Notes: generated by a model not told the origin, from the sequence alone. A stretch of DNA of 64,000 nucleotides from Tetragonia tetragonoides (GCA_038025085.1 CM076143.1:15051501-15115500); one strand, 5' to 3'; counted from the first letter of the stretch, positions 36,494-47,471 are shown. Made by a program: numbers and translations.

Positions 36494-37984
36494 GTGAAAA
36501 GCGAATCCCTGGCACCTTACCATGAATATCTTGAAAAGATAGCCAAATATTTCACTTATGTCTGTTTCACTTACCTTCCTAGAGATGACAACCAGTTCGC
36601 AGATGCCTTAGCAAAGATGGCTTCTATGATAAAGATTCCAGATGATGTAATCTCCATGCCCATTCACATTCAAAGGCGCACTGAGCCCGCCTTTTGTAAT
36701 GCACTTGAAGTATGCCTCAACGAGGAAGAAGAGGAAGAATGGTTTACCGACATTCTCAATTTACTCGCCAAAGGCGTTTATCCTCCACAGTCCACACCTA
36801 GGGCACAAAGAGCCTTAAGAAGACTAGCCGCACAATACATACATGTGCAAGGCAAACTTTATAAAAAGACAACACAAGGGTTAAGTCTTCTGTGCTTAAA
36901 AGAACGCGAGGTCATCAAAGTCATGAGCGATATACATAATGGCGTATGTGGTCCCCACATGAATGGACTCACCTTGGTCCAGAAAATCCTAAGGCAAGGA
37001 TACTATTGGACTACGATGGAAAAAGATTGCATCGAATACGTGAGAAAGTGCACACGCTGCCAATTTCACGCTAATTTACAACATAGACCACCTACCCCTT
37101 TACATACATTCACTTCACCATGGCCATTCTCTGCATGGGGTATTGACATCATTGGAAAAATCACCCCCACAGGAAAAGGAGGCCATGAATACATATTAGT
37201 CGCGATAGACTACTTTACCAAATGGGTTGAAGCTCGTTCGTACGCAAGGATAGCGTCCAAACACGTGGCAAAGTTCATACATGACAACATCATCACCAGA
37301 TATGGGGTGCCCCACGAGATCATAAGTGATCACGGGTCTCAATTCAAAAAGGATGTTGCCGAGCTTTTCACTAAGTTTAAAATTCAACATCGCCAGTCTT
37401 CACCTTACAGGCCACAAACAAATGGAGACGTAGAATCCGCAAACAAAAACGTGAAACAAATGATAGCTAAGATGACGGAAAACTACGAAGATTGGCCGGA
37501 GAAGCTCCAATTCGCCTTATGGGGATATAGAACCACCATTCGTTCCTCAACGGGAGCAACACCTTATTCTTTAGTATACAAAATGGAGGCGGTACTCCCA
37601 GTCGAGGTAGAAATTCCCTCTTTGAGGATAGCTTTGGAAAGTGAATTACCCGAAGTAGAGTGGGTTCAAGCCCGGTATGACCAATTAATCTTGCTAGATG
37701 AAAGACGACTAAATGCCCTACATTATGGTCATGTCTACCAAGCAAGGATGGCGAGGCATTTTGATCAACGATTCAAGGCTAGAGGACTAAAAGAAGGAGA
37801 CTTAGTCCTAAAAGAGGTGAGACCAATTGTGGCCGATCCTCGGGGAAAGTTCAAGCCTAATTGGGCCGGCCCATACCTTATTAAGACAATATTATCCGGT
37901 GGAGCAGCAAAGCTAATGGACTTAGACGGCAACGAGTTCACCCAACTCACAAATATGGACCAACTTAAGCGGTTCTATGCATAA
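36494..37984 (+). CDS. Integrase of element B (with end of second RNase H)
   Basis: A 496-codon frame without stops. It opens with the end of the second RNase H (PRDDNQFADALAKMAS). The HHCC zinc domain has HNGVCGPH and C-x2-C (CTRC) near residue 190. The DDE core has GIDIIG, IISDHGSQF and NGDVESANK as the three acidic positions, then W-G-Y-R-T-T, and a C-terminal SH3-like part (GDLVLK, PNWAGPYLI). It inserts cDNA into the genome. Codons look normal and the core is intact, though the element upstream is broken. It ends 454 bp before the antisense gene on the opposite strand. Confidence 0.93.
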   Translation: MKSESLAPYHEYLEKIAKYFTYVCFTYLPRDDNQFADALAKMASMIKIPDDVISMPIHIQRRTEPAFCNALEVCLNEEEEEEWFTDILNLLAKGVYPPQSTPRAQRALRRLAAQYIHVQGKLYKKTTQGLSLLCLKEREVIKVMSDIHNGVCGPHMNGLTLVQKILRQGYYWTTMEKDCIEYVRKCTRCQFHANLQHRPPTPLHTFTSPWPFSAWGIDIIGKITPTGKGGHEYILVAIDYFTKWVEARSYARIASKHVAKFIHDNIITRYGVPHEIISDHGSQFKKDVAELFTKFKIQHRQSSPYRPQTNGDVESANKNVKQMIAKMTENYEDWPEKLQFALWGYRTTIRSSTGATPYSLVYKMEAVLPVEVEIPSLRIALESELPEVEWVQARYDQLILLDERRLNALHYGHVYQARMARHFDQRFKARGLKEGDLVLKEVRPIVADPRGKFKPNWAGPYLIKTILSGGAAKLMDLDGNEFTQLTNMDQLKRFYA

Positions 37985-38437
37985 ATGTTAAATCTTTGAG
38001 AGAGCCCACTAAGGCACCAAATCCAAGTCAAAATCGGTCAACTCGTCCACGTGGGACCCACGACCGGAAAAAAAATTAAAAATAAAAAAATAACGAGATT
38101 TGGTTTTACGAACTACATTGGCCTGATTCCGCATGGATATGTAGGTAACTCATATAACTTGGGCCCGGCCACTTTAACAAAATAAATCTCTAAAGGGAGT
38201 TTTGATCCATTCGATTAATGCAAAAATAAGCAAGTCTTTCATTAATATGGCTAAAGTCCATTACATGCTCTAAGAATAAAAAAATAATAAAGCGCAAAAA
38301 ATAGAAAAAATAAAAAACAATAATAAATCAATAAAAAGGCAATTCTAAGCTACATCTACTTGGGCATGCAAACCCCTTTCTTGAATTATACTACTAAGCA
38401 GAAAAAGGACAAGACTTGCTAGACAATTAGAGGTGGA
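37985..38437. other. Convergent gap between integrase and antisense gene
   Basis: About 450 AT-rich bases between the integrase stop and the stop of the minus-strand gene. No ORF. It would contain the poly(A) signals of the antisense transcript. Confidence 0.6.
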
Positions 38438-39992
38438 CTACTCCTCCTTGTCTTTGACTTCGGGCTCTTGTACGGGTTCGCTAGGCTCATCAAGTTCCAT
38501 TCGTTCTCTTGGAGCCCACCTTTCCCTACCATAGCTAGAAGAGGCCTCATGATCATTGGGCCTACTTGGAGTTACTTGCTTGGCCGAATGGGCCGGAGTC
38601 TGCCTTTTCTTGGATTGGGCCTTTGCCTTACCTTTTTCCTTACCCTTAGTTTGGGGCTTGGAAGGTTTAGCGGGCCTATCCATTGGAGTGATCCTTACAC
38701 CGCTAGGCTCATCATATTTGCAGGCCTTGAACAACGCTCTCTCTTCCTCTAGAAGTTTTGGGTTGACTCGACGATCACCGCTCCAAATCCATTTCTCGTA
38801 GAAGATCGTCAGCCCATGAGATTGAGGAAATACCGGTTTAACCCATGTTGGACGACAACCCCGACATCGCTCCCAACGAAGCACTAAGGAAGGAGTCAAG
38901 GGTCGTTGACGAGGGCACAAGCAGCATACATTTGGAATTCTTTGTCGTAAACCATATTGTCTCAAAAGGCGGTCTGGCAAGAAGGAAGTTAGGGTACGTA
39001 AGCCAATAATCCTTGTAAAGGGCACGTTCTCACTACACCCTACAATCTTGGTGGTACGCCACCACGGGATGAACCAAGCCTGTTGGATATTGGAATAGAG
39101 ATATGCTATCCACTCTTCCCGAGAAGACTCGGAGAACTTTTGGCGCCTCGCCGGAAAGTGTTTAGGGAGGAACTTCCTAGTATCTATTGGAGCCTCAAGC
39201 AAGTGAAGCCTCTCTTGGAGCCATATCTACACAGAAACAACAAAAAGAAAAATTCAAGTCAATACAAGATAAGAATTTCACCAAATAAAGTTAAATCCAC
39301 AAAGATTAAGACTTTATCACAATACTTACTTGAAGGAGTAAAGGGATCCCGGTGAAGGATTCTTGAGGATTGCTCTTAAGCCTATCTAAAGCTAGGATTG
39401 TCTCTCCCACAACCAAGTGCATAGGAGAGCTATCCCATTGTACCTGTTCGGTCACCCTAAGAAGGCAAGCTTTGCCCCTATTGATGGTAAGCTTCTTTTC
39501 GGAGGGAATAAGAGCATCTTCATTACCACCAACAAACAAATAACGATGGAGGAGGCAAAATACAAAGGCACACTTCTTGTACCTCATGTCCATCGCACCT
39601 TGGGCCTTGGAAGTGAAGAAAGTCACAAGCTTGGCAAGGTCGATGTCCTCACCATGAAGCACTTGACCCGCTTGACGGGGAGACAACCCAAGGTACCTTT
39701 GGAAATTATCGATGAAGGCATTCCCCAAGTAAGGAACGGCAGGAGGACTTTCAGTTGGAAAGCCAATTATGTCGGAGAATTCCTCCACCAAGGGACACAT
39801 CTCATGAGCACCGAAACGGAAGACATGGAATTTCGGGTCCCAAAACTCGACTGAAGCACGAAGAAAGTCCCATAGAATCTTGACTTGTTTAAGGTGAAAG
39901 AAGGCATTGAGATGAAAAGGGGTGAGTTATAACCTCTCCTCTACAGCCATGGAAGCCAACCAATCATCAAAAGCATCATCAAAGTTCATCAT
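38438..39992 (-). pseudogene. Antisense two-exon PMD-like gene (gene II) in element B
   Basis: Exon 1 is 39992-39330 (221 codons, start MMNFDDAFDDWLASM); exon 2 is 39226-38438 (263 codons with stop). The 103-bp intron has GTAAGT at 39329 and TTCTGTGTAG ending at 39227, phase 0. The join places LLQ before IWLQERLHLL, a continuous PMD-like motif. Exon 1 has EFWDPKFHVFRFG and CPLVEEFSDIIGF, as in the plant mobile-domain-like (aminotransferase-like) proteins carried by transposons, perhaps of the DUF7745 type. Exon 2 has NVPFTRIIGLRTLTSFLPD, QYGLRQRIP and a basic, Lys/Pro-rich tail. One in-frame TAA at 39927-39929 interrupts it. Function is unknown; it is not a retrotransposition enzyme. Confidence 0.75.
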
Positions 39993-40059
39993 TGTTAAGA
40001 TTAAGGATTTTCTCTCAAGGAATTCTCTCTCTAAGGGCTTAAAGCAAGTGGTGAGAAGA

Positions 40060-40343
40060 GAAGAGAAAGAGACCCAACTATATAGACGCTACGGTTTGAT
40101 TCTCGTCGAAGATTTAAGGAAATTCAGACAAACGACGAAAAAAGGTCAGGCGGCCTTGAAGCTAGCTTGGACGGCTAAGCCGCTGGGACAAGCGGCCAAA
40201 CCGCTCCAGCAAGCGGCTTGACCGCTAGGACAAGCGGCCAAACCGCAAGCCCAAGCGGCATAGTCGCTTGTCCACACGGTAGCCGCTAGAGCTCTAGCAC
40301 AGCCGCTAGGAGCTCTATCGGTCATCCTGTATAGGCGCCTGGC
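40060..40343 (-). promoter_or_regulatory. LTR-like promoter region upstream of antisense gene II
   Basis: On the minus strand: GCCAGGCGCCTATACAGG (40343-40326, 17/18 identical to the B LTR at 29044), then a ~150-bp AGCGGC/GCCGCTT block, then a TATATA box at 40079-40084, and a CTCTCT-type leader before the ATG at 39992. The 18-mer to TATA distance is about 259 bp here and 270 bp in the LTR. This looks like LTR U3 promoter sequence facing the antisense gene. Confidence 0.65.
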
Positions 40344-40360
40344 GTACTCTTTTCGCGAGA

Positions 40361-40821
40361 GACCTCGGTTCAACCGACCCCACGCCTGACCGGGCTCTAC
40401 CTTCCTAATTCCCACTTGGACAGATTTTGGAAGCCTTCCCTTATATTTTTCTTACCTTAATTTTGGCTCTTGCCACTTTTCTATTTATTCTCTTTTTATT
40501 TTCTTTCTTGATTATCAAGTTCCACTTTTATTCCTTTTATTTTCTGATTTCCTTTATTAATATTTTCCCCTTTAATTATCTTTTTCTATTTTACTTTTCT
40601 TTACATTATTTTTATTTTAGGGGAAAGGGTACCCCAAATATGCTAAATTCTCGGGAATCCTAAATTCCCGAATGTCGTGATTTGTGATTTTCCATTCGGA
40701 AATTAGTTGATTGAAGTTCACATATGGGCATTTGTATGACATGTTTGTGCGTGAATAGAATGCAATAGTTTATAAAAGGTTTAATACAAGCCCGAAAGTT
40801 CGAAATGCACTACAGAAAATA
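40361..40821. other. AT-rich gap between the two antisense genes
   Basis: The part 40430-40620 is strongly T-rich on the plus strand. No ORF or repeat boundary is visible. It would be the terminator side of antisense gene I. Confidence 0.5.
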
Positions 40822-43800
40822 TCACTGGCCATCTTCGCCAGTACTCGACCCCACCTGAGACGAGTCTCCGGGTCCACTCGATGGTGGAGCACCTGAAGGA
40901 GCGGGCTGAGACATCGCCTAAGCTCTAGGGTCGAAAGAAAATAATGAACCCGCTAAGTAAGCGGGATCCAATGAATGACGAGGCGGCTCCGACATGCCGG
41001 GATAACCGCCATACTCCGTACTCTCCCTACTCCAAGAACCCCTCGGAGGGAGTGGAGGATACATGGGCATATGATAGCCTGGATACCCCATGTAGGGAGG
41101 CGGTGTAGGCCATTGCGGAAGAGAAGGCACTTGGGGCGAGCTCCTCGTATCCACTCTAGCCCGAGGCGTCCCCTGACGCACCTCTACACTCTCATGTCTG
41201 GGAGGAGGACGCTGTGGTGTCGACACCAACTCCGGAGTACGAACAACTGAAGGCCTAGGAGGCCTCACCACGGGCACAGGCTGCGACAATAAGCTCCGGG
41301 TCAGAAAGCTACCAAAAATTCAAATCAAGCAATATTACTTGAAATGTACATACCTCTCGAACGTCGGACCGACGACTCGTGCATACACTCCGAGACATGA
41401 ATTTGGAAATCAGGCTCTTAAGGGCATGCATGCCCCTAAAGTCCTTCCGTGTCTCAGCAGCATCCAACTGTGCACATAAGAAAAAGAATCAGCATAAATA
41501 CAAAGGAAACATTGCAAATAATAATGAATTCTCACTTACCCCCCTACAGCCAGCAGGTAGAGGCAATCCCTCAACCTCCTCATCAGGACCACGAAACACA
41601 GGAACCTGTATAACCTGAGGAGACCTGTCCGCTCCTGTATAGCTCACCGACAAAGTAGGAGGAGTAGGACGCGGAACAGAAGCAGTCGAAGAGCTCGAAG
41701 CACTCTGCAAAGATTTAAGAATGTCAGACACATTTCTAAATTTCCAAACGAAGTTAAGAAACAAAAGTACATTACTCACCGGATCGGTAGAGAAGTTGGG
41801 GCATAACCGCGCCTCAACGAAATCAGTATAAGCCACCATGAGATCCACCTCAGGATCAGCTGGAAAAAAATACTCAAGGGCATTCGCCCCAATGGTGGCC
41901 GCCCTCACCTGCGGCGCCGGAAGGTAAGGTGACGAACGTAAAGCATAGAATTCGGAGGATCCAAAGGAACCCTCGGAGCCGGAAGGTCGGGGAAAGTTTG
42001 CCTAATCAGTCTCTCCCCCAAGAACCACTCAAAACCAAAGGGACCCTCAATAAGGATCCTCCTCTGGTCGTACACCCAAGCACCCAAGAATCTAACCGAT
42101 AGGCCCGGGAGGTAATCCGTCTAGGGAAACCAGTCAACCTGCAAAAGCAAGAATAAGCATACAAAAGGATAAAAGGACCAAAGAAGCACAAAGGAAAGTT
42201 GCTTACATCCTGAGCGGTCAAGGGATATATCGCCTCCCTAAGGGCGTGCAGTGTAGTAAATGGGCAAGAAGCCCGTCCCCTCCAGGTCTGCATCGCTGGA
42301 AAGGACAAATCCCCTGTCTCGAGAAGAGGGGCAAGGTCAGGGAAATGCTCATAAAACCAAATCTAAGACATGCAAAGTACATGGATTAGGCGCAAGTTAT
42401 TAATAAAGAGCCGAAACACAAAGTACAAGAAGGGTAAAAGGAAATTACCTTCATAACCTTCCAATAACCGACTAAGGAGACGCGAGATGCGCCCTCCTCT
42501 CCACTGAGGCGACTGGACTGCCACAAACACCGTAGAAGACAAGAGTATGCGGGAAGACCCCAGTTGTACTCCGCAACTCTATCCAAATCCCGTAGGCACG
42601 GGAAATAGCGAACATGATACCTACTAGCTTTTTCCGAAAAGACGGAACAAGCTAGCATAAGGGCCAAGAAAAGGCAGGCGTGCTACTCCGCTGTGATCTT
42701 CTTCAGCTTCCTCGGGTTAGTCAAGAACTGGACCATGACGTCAGTCCGACCATACTCCCTACCATCCCAGTTGGTCCCAAAGAGACCAAACATCTCCACC
42801 ATAACCTCCTGGCTCACATCTCCATAAGTAACAGGAGTACCGGTGCAAGGAAGCCCGGAAATGAGACTAAACTCGAAAGGGGTGACCATGATCTCACCCA
42901 CAGGAAAATGAAAGGTACTGGTAGTATCCCAGTACCGCTCCGCAAGGCCTCTAACTAATAGGCGATCGGAGAGCTCGGCAGAAGCCATGGCCGCTAAAAA
43001 GTGGCTGAAACCACAACGCGCCACAATAGCGTCCACCGAAGGAGTCACGTACCTACGGGCCTTCTCGATGCCCGAGAGGCTACCGTAACCCCGCATGGCC
43101 GTGTCGACATCCTAAAGCAGCACAAAAAAAAGAGTGCAAAAAAACTTAGCTAGGTGATCCTAGTAACAACTACCAGTCTCCAGTTTAGTCCTAAATTTTT
43201 ACAAATCGTAAAATTTAGCATTTTAGCTAAGCCAACATGACGAGAGTAAATTTTAAAGAGAGTAACTTTCACACAAATTTACTCGAAACACCGTTTACCT
43301 CCACAGCAAAAGTAAACTTCATTCAAGTTTATTTTCACAGAAATATATAATTGCAACGAGAGTAAATTTCATACAAATTTATTTTCCACAAATTAAAGAT
43401 GAATTTCACACAAATTCATTCTTCACATGCATATAAATACAAGAATCTTACGGGAATTCGCAAATTAACCAGAAAAACAATTTCACGCAAATTGGTTTTC
43501 CACATTTAACTACACTACAGTTCTCAGCCTAGAAATTCTATGTTCGCCTACACATGATTTTCTAAGTGTAAAAGAGCGAGAACAAGAAATGATGACATAC
43601 CTGACATTTGGTACCAACGGTAACCAAATGATCCTTCCTCTTGAAAACAAGAGCGATGGGCTCCTAACGATCGGTAGGATGGAAATCACTGCGAGTGAAA
43701 TCATCCTGGACTAACCGGCTCTCACCCACCCGGTGATGGGGTATACCGGAAACAAAAATCCGAGTGAAAACATTCGGGGCCTCATGAACAACAACCTCTT

Positions 43801-43840
43801 GCCCCTTCCTTTTCCTACCTCCTCTAAGCTTAGGAGCCAT
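40822..43840 (-). pseudogene. Antisense seven-exon plant-mobile-domain gene (gene I) in element B
   Basis: Exons: 43840-43601, 43111-42449, 42362-42207, 42138-41780, 41704-41540, 41467-41354, 41280-40822. All six introns are GT-AG and phase 0 (489, 86, 68, 75, 72 and 73 bp). Start MAPKLRGGRKRKGQ has a basic, nuclear-signal-like stretch. Exon 2 carries the PMD core (LAERYWDTTSTFHFPVGE, FSLISGLPCTGTPVTYG, RYFPCLRDLDRV, YNWGLPAYS). Exon 3 opens IWFYEHFPDLAP. The last exons are Pro/Ser-rich (QWPTPPPYMGYPGYH). Breaks: stops at 43664, 42683, 42121 and 40918, and a one-base deletion near 41909 in exon 4. The family includes the plant MAIN/MAIL1 nuclear proteins and many transposon-borne relatives; the biochemical role is unclear. 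Confidence 0.8.
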
Positions 43841-44097
43841 GGATGAAGAGCAAAAAAATGGAGCTTTTGAAATTTGAGTGAAACTCACAAAACTCACAAA
43901 TTCACACAATTTTGAGTTTTCACACTCAAAAACACAAGAACAACTAGCAAAATCAAGTTCTACTAAGAATTTGAGCAAGAAAAACTCAAGATTTGGAGCT
44001 AGGGGCTTTGATTGAGGTTGAAAAGCTTGAGCAAAAATGGAGGAGAGAGAAAGAGAGAGCTTGAAAAGGGAAGATGACCCATTTCGGCCACCCCCTT

Positions 44098-44262
44098 CTC
44101 CTTTTATGGCAGAACTGCACAAATGACCTAGTGACCGGTCAAACAGCCACGTGGATGGTCAGACCGCCCAGCTGGCGGTCAGACTGCAAGCCAAGCAGCG
44201 TAGCTGCTCCAGCCAGCGGCTAGACCGCTCCACGTGGCGGTTTGACCGCCTGGCCCACTTTC
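44098..44262 (-). promoter_or_regulatory. GC-rich block and TATA-like box upstream of antisense gene I
   Basis: On the minus strand a block of GGTCAAACCGCC / AGCGGTCTAGCCGC type motifs (44262-44128) is followed by CATAAAAG at 44108-44101 and a CTCTCTTTCTCTC leader. It resembles the LTR U3 block in motif and layout, but the exact 18-mer found near gene II is absent. Confidence 0.45.
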
Positions 44263-44439
44263 TCACCCCTGACGTATCTTTGGGCCATTGGTTCAAAATC
44301 AGTGGGCCCCACACGAGGTCCATAGCAGTTATTTGCGCGCCAAAGTCCGTTATGAAAAACAGGACTACTTTAAACCCACAGGTTTGCACATTTATACTTG
44401 GCCAGATGGCAACATTTTACTACCCTTTACTACTTATAT

Positions 44440-45010
44440 TATTTCTAACGAAATATTTTTATTGTGTAACCTACAGTATAGGGTTCCCCTTCAACTGAAA
44501 ATCGAAGGACGTTTATTGTTTGACCTACAGCATAGGGTCACCTTTCGATTTTTTATCTCTTATATTATTTCTAACAAAATATTTTTATTGTGTAACCTAC
44601 AGCATAGGGTTCCCCTTTGACTGAAAATCGAAGGACGTTTATTGTTTGACCTACAGCATAGGGTCACCTTTCGACCAAAAATCGAAAGATTTCTGATCTC
44701 TTATATTATTTCTAACGAAATATTTTTTATTGTGTAACCTACAGCATAGGGTTCCCCTTCGACTGAAAATCGAAGGACGTTTATTGTTTGACCTACAGCA
44801 GAGGGTCACCTTTCGACTGAAAATCGGAGGATTTTTATCTCTTATCTTATCTCTAATAAAATGTTTTATTGTGTAACCTACAGCATAAGGTCCCCTTCGA
44901 CTGAAAATCGGAGGACGTTTATTGTGTAACCTACAGCATAGGGTCCCCTTCAACTGAAAATCGGAGGACATTTATTGTCTGACCTACAGCATAGGGTCAA
45001 ACTCTCGGTC
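44440..45010 (+). repeat. 3' UTR tandem repeat of element B (~54-bp base unit)
   Basis: CCTACAGCATAGGGT recurs at 44469, 44524, 44596, 44650, 44738, 44792, 44877, 44930 and 44982. Spacings of 52-55 bp alternate with longer ones of 72-88 bp, which add TCTCTTATATTATTTCTAACG sequence in part. Hypervariable 3' UTR tandem repeats are known in Tat-type elements. Confidence 0.9.
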
Positions 45011-45132
45011 AAATAAACCGGGGAGTTAATGATTGTTTATCTTTAACTGATTGTCACCTCACTCAGTTTTCCTGTTTTATCGCAGGTATTGGCACAGGAA
45101 TACTTTGACCTTCGCTCTATTCGAGCTCGGCC

Positions 45133-45146
45133 AAAGTAGGGGCTTC
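45133..45146 (+). other. Purine-rich tract before the B 3' LTR
   Basis: AAAGTAGGGGCTTC directly before the LTR start TGTAGATACC. It fits the plus-strand primer position. Confidence 0.65.
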
Positions 45147-46691
45147 TGTAGATACCAAAAATTATGTTTATAATAAGTCCCCGTAAAAACACGATGATGA
45201 AAGGATTGGATTTTGCTCGAACTTGGGTAGCGAGAATAATTGCTCTGGTGATTAGCCCAGTTCATTTGAATTAGCCAGTGGGAGCCTTTTGTACAGGTGA
45301 TCCAAACCAGTTGGACTCAATTCAATTGGAGTCCAAAACTGAGAGATAGGCCTCTTTGAACCTAAGGGCCCGAAAGGGAACCCAAACCCATGAGTCAACC
45401 CTTGGTCAAACAAGGGAGCTCAGTCAATCCCGCGTGGACCCCCTCAGAAGAGCCTCCCCCGTACGAAAATCATGTCAAGCGCCTATGCAAGCACACCGCA
45501 CCAGGTCCAAGCGGCCACGCTTTGGCTCAAGCAGTGGCCGCTAGGACAAACGGCTGTGCCGCTAGGCCAAGTGGTTTGACCGCTTGCCTTGCGGCTAAGC
45601 CGCTTGCCAAGCGGCTTGACCGTTTGGCCTGCCGGTTTGGCCGCCTGGACCCTTTCTCGCAGATGGCAAAATTCGAGGCCCATTCGATTTCCGTGCCAAA
45701 CCCTGGCAGCTCCCCCTCTTCTATATAAGCAAACCTTAGGGTTCAGTTGAAGAGGTTAGAGATTCTCTCTAAGAGACTGGGAATTTTATAGTGAGGTTGG
45801 AAGTTTTCCTCTCAAGGTTGGACATTCTCTCTCATATTATAAACCCTAAATTCTGATTCTACTCCTTCTTTAGGATTAACCCTAGCGCCACAAAAATAGA
45901 CCTTCATACTTCATCAAGAGCACGAATTCAAGCAATACAACCCAATAAGTTCATTGTGAGCATCCAGGTAATCCAACCTGAGGGTTTTCAATAAATTTTA
46001 TATTGCTTGTTATTACTAACGAATTTGGTTTATGTGATATGTACATGCATGACGCGTTTTGGGCAATAGGGCTTGTATTAAGCCTAATGAATGGATGAAT
46101 GAATGCATATTTATTATTTATTGCTTTATATTGAATTATGCTTTGTTTGTGAATTGGTGGATGAATTACCTTGTTTGTCTTCTAACTCGCAGGTTTTTAG
46201 CATATTTATCGTTTTCTAGCAATAAAAAGCATGTAACATGATAAATTGTTAAAAGTGGTCACATTAATAATGCTTGTTCAAACCCATTAGTTAAAACTAA
46301 GAATTTGGACAAACTGAACCCTGTTTGGAACCGTAGCATTAATAATTATATTGAATCGATTAGTAAAGGCCGTTGTTGTTAACGGGTGAGTTGGGTTCCT
46401 AACACCTTCCTCGCTCGTAACTACGCCCCCGAACTCATTAATGAAGTCAATTTCCCCAATAGGGATTGGGGTGCACAGGAATTGAGTTGACGTCTTTCTA
46501 GACTATCGACTTGATCTCCAAGGTTTCCAAATTACCTCAAAATTTGGTGGCGACTTCCGACAATCTTAATGATTCACGAAATTCGATCACCCAACGCGCT
46601 CTCCCAGGCTGTCCGGAAAACCCGACCCCTCGAAAGGAGGGCCGAAGGTGAGGCACGTGGAAAAGAGGGGAGAAAAATACGGCAGCCTACA
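45147..46691 (+). repeat. 3' LTR of element B
   Basis: TGTAGATACC...GCCTACA, 1545 bp, followed by CTATT. It matches the 5' LTR with scattered substitutions and lacks the ~47-bp segment found there near 30163. Confidence 0.95.
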
Positions 46692-47471
46692 CTATTTTAT
46701 GTCCTTTACAGTCGAGGTAGTATCCCCAACAGACATATTGAAATATATGTTATCACAACCATTATTAAAGGCAAGACTAAACAAATGGAGCCTTCACCTT
46801 CTTCAATTCGATATTAGGTATATACCACAAAAGGCAATAAAAGGACAAGCTTTGGCTGACTTTTTAGCAGATCACCCATCAATTAGCGTTGGTCCGGAAA
46901 ACCAATTCGAAGAGGACTATATATATCGATCTAGTCCCATGGAAACTATATTTCTATGGCTCTTCGACGCGAAGAGGAGTAGGTGCTGTGATACATTTAA
47001 TATCACCAACAGGAGTCCCTACGGAAATTGCAATACAATTGGATGGACCTTGTACAAATAATAGGGCAGAATACGAAGCCTTAATTTTAGGTCTAGAAAG
47101 TCTTCTCGAATTAGGAGCTAAAAACGTAATTATAAAAGGAGATTCTCAATTGATCGTGAATCAAACAAAAGGAATCTTCAGATGCTTCAGCTCAACAGCA
47201 ATTCTAGGAAATGCTAGAATTAAGAAGCTATTGGAATATGTTTATGAAGTAAAAATATATTATATCCCTAGAATCGAAAATGAAATAGCTAATGAGTTAG
47301 CTCAATTAGCATCGGGATATAAAAATCCTTGGAGTTATTTTCATGAGAAGATTACAATCAAAGCCAAGGAACTTATTCCATTCGAAGAGAAAATAACAAT
47401 GGAAATTAATAAGGTAGATATTATGGTTAAAGAGGTTGATTGGAGGGATGAGATAATCTAGTATCTCCAGG
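46692..47471 (+). pseudogene. RNase H end and second RNase H of element A, between B and C
   Basis: Resumes the RNase H frame cut at 28716 (after the duplicated CTATT) with FMSFTVEV, then QKAIKGQALADFLADHP. A frame change near 46940 leads to the archaeal-type RNase H: WKLYFYGSST, where the expected first catalytic Asp (YFDGS) is Tyr, then NNRAEYEALILGLES, KGDSQLIVNQ and ENEIANELAQLAS. A TAG near 47461 and the insertion of element C at 47472 end it. Dual RNase H is a Tat trait; this domain would be inactive. Confidence 0.9.

Larger units (their letters stand above)
28717..46691 (+). mobile_element. Tat-lineage Ty3/gypsy retrotransposon B, about 18 kb
   Basis: Complete from LTR to LTR (17,975 bp) with identical 5-bp flanks CTATT at 28712-28716 and 46692-46696. 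Order: LTR, primer site, leader with tandem repeat, gag with three zinc motifs, RT, two RNase H domains, integrase, two antisense PMD-like genes, a 3' UTR tandem repeat, purine tract, LTR. Pol motifs and the two RNase H domains place it in the Tat lineage. It sits inside the RNase H of element A and is therefore younger than A. Confidence 0.95.

Noticed and set aside
40822..43840. Antisense gene I as a host gene that element B merely surrounds
   Set aside because: It lies between the B integrase and B 3' LTR with no sign of a separate insertion, and the same position holds a related gene in A. A captured gene is more likely.
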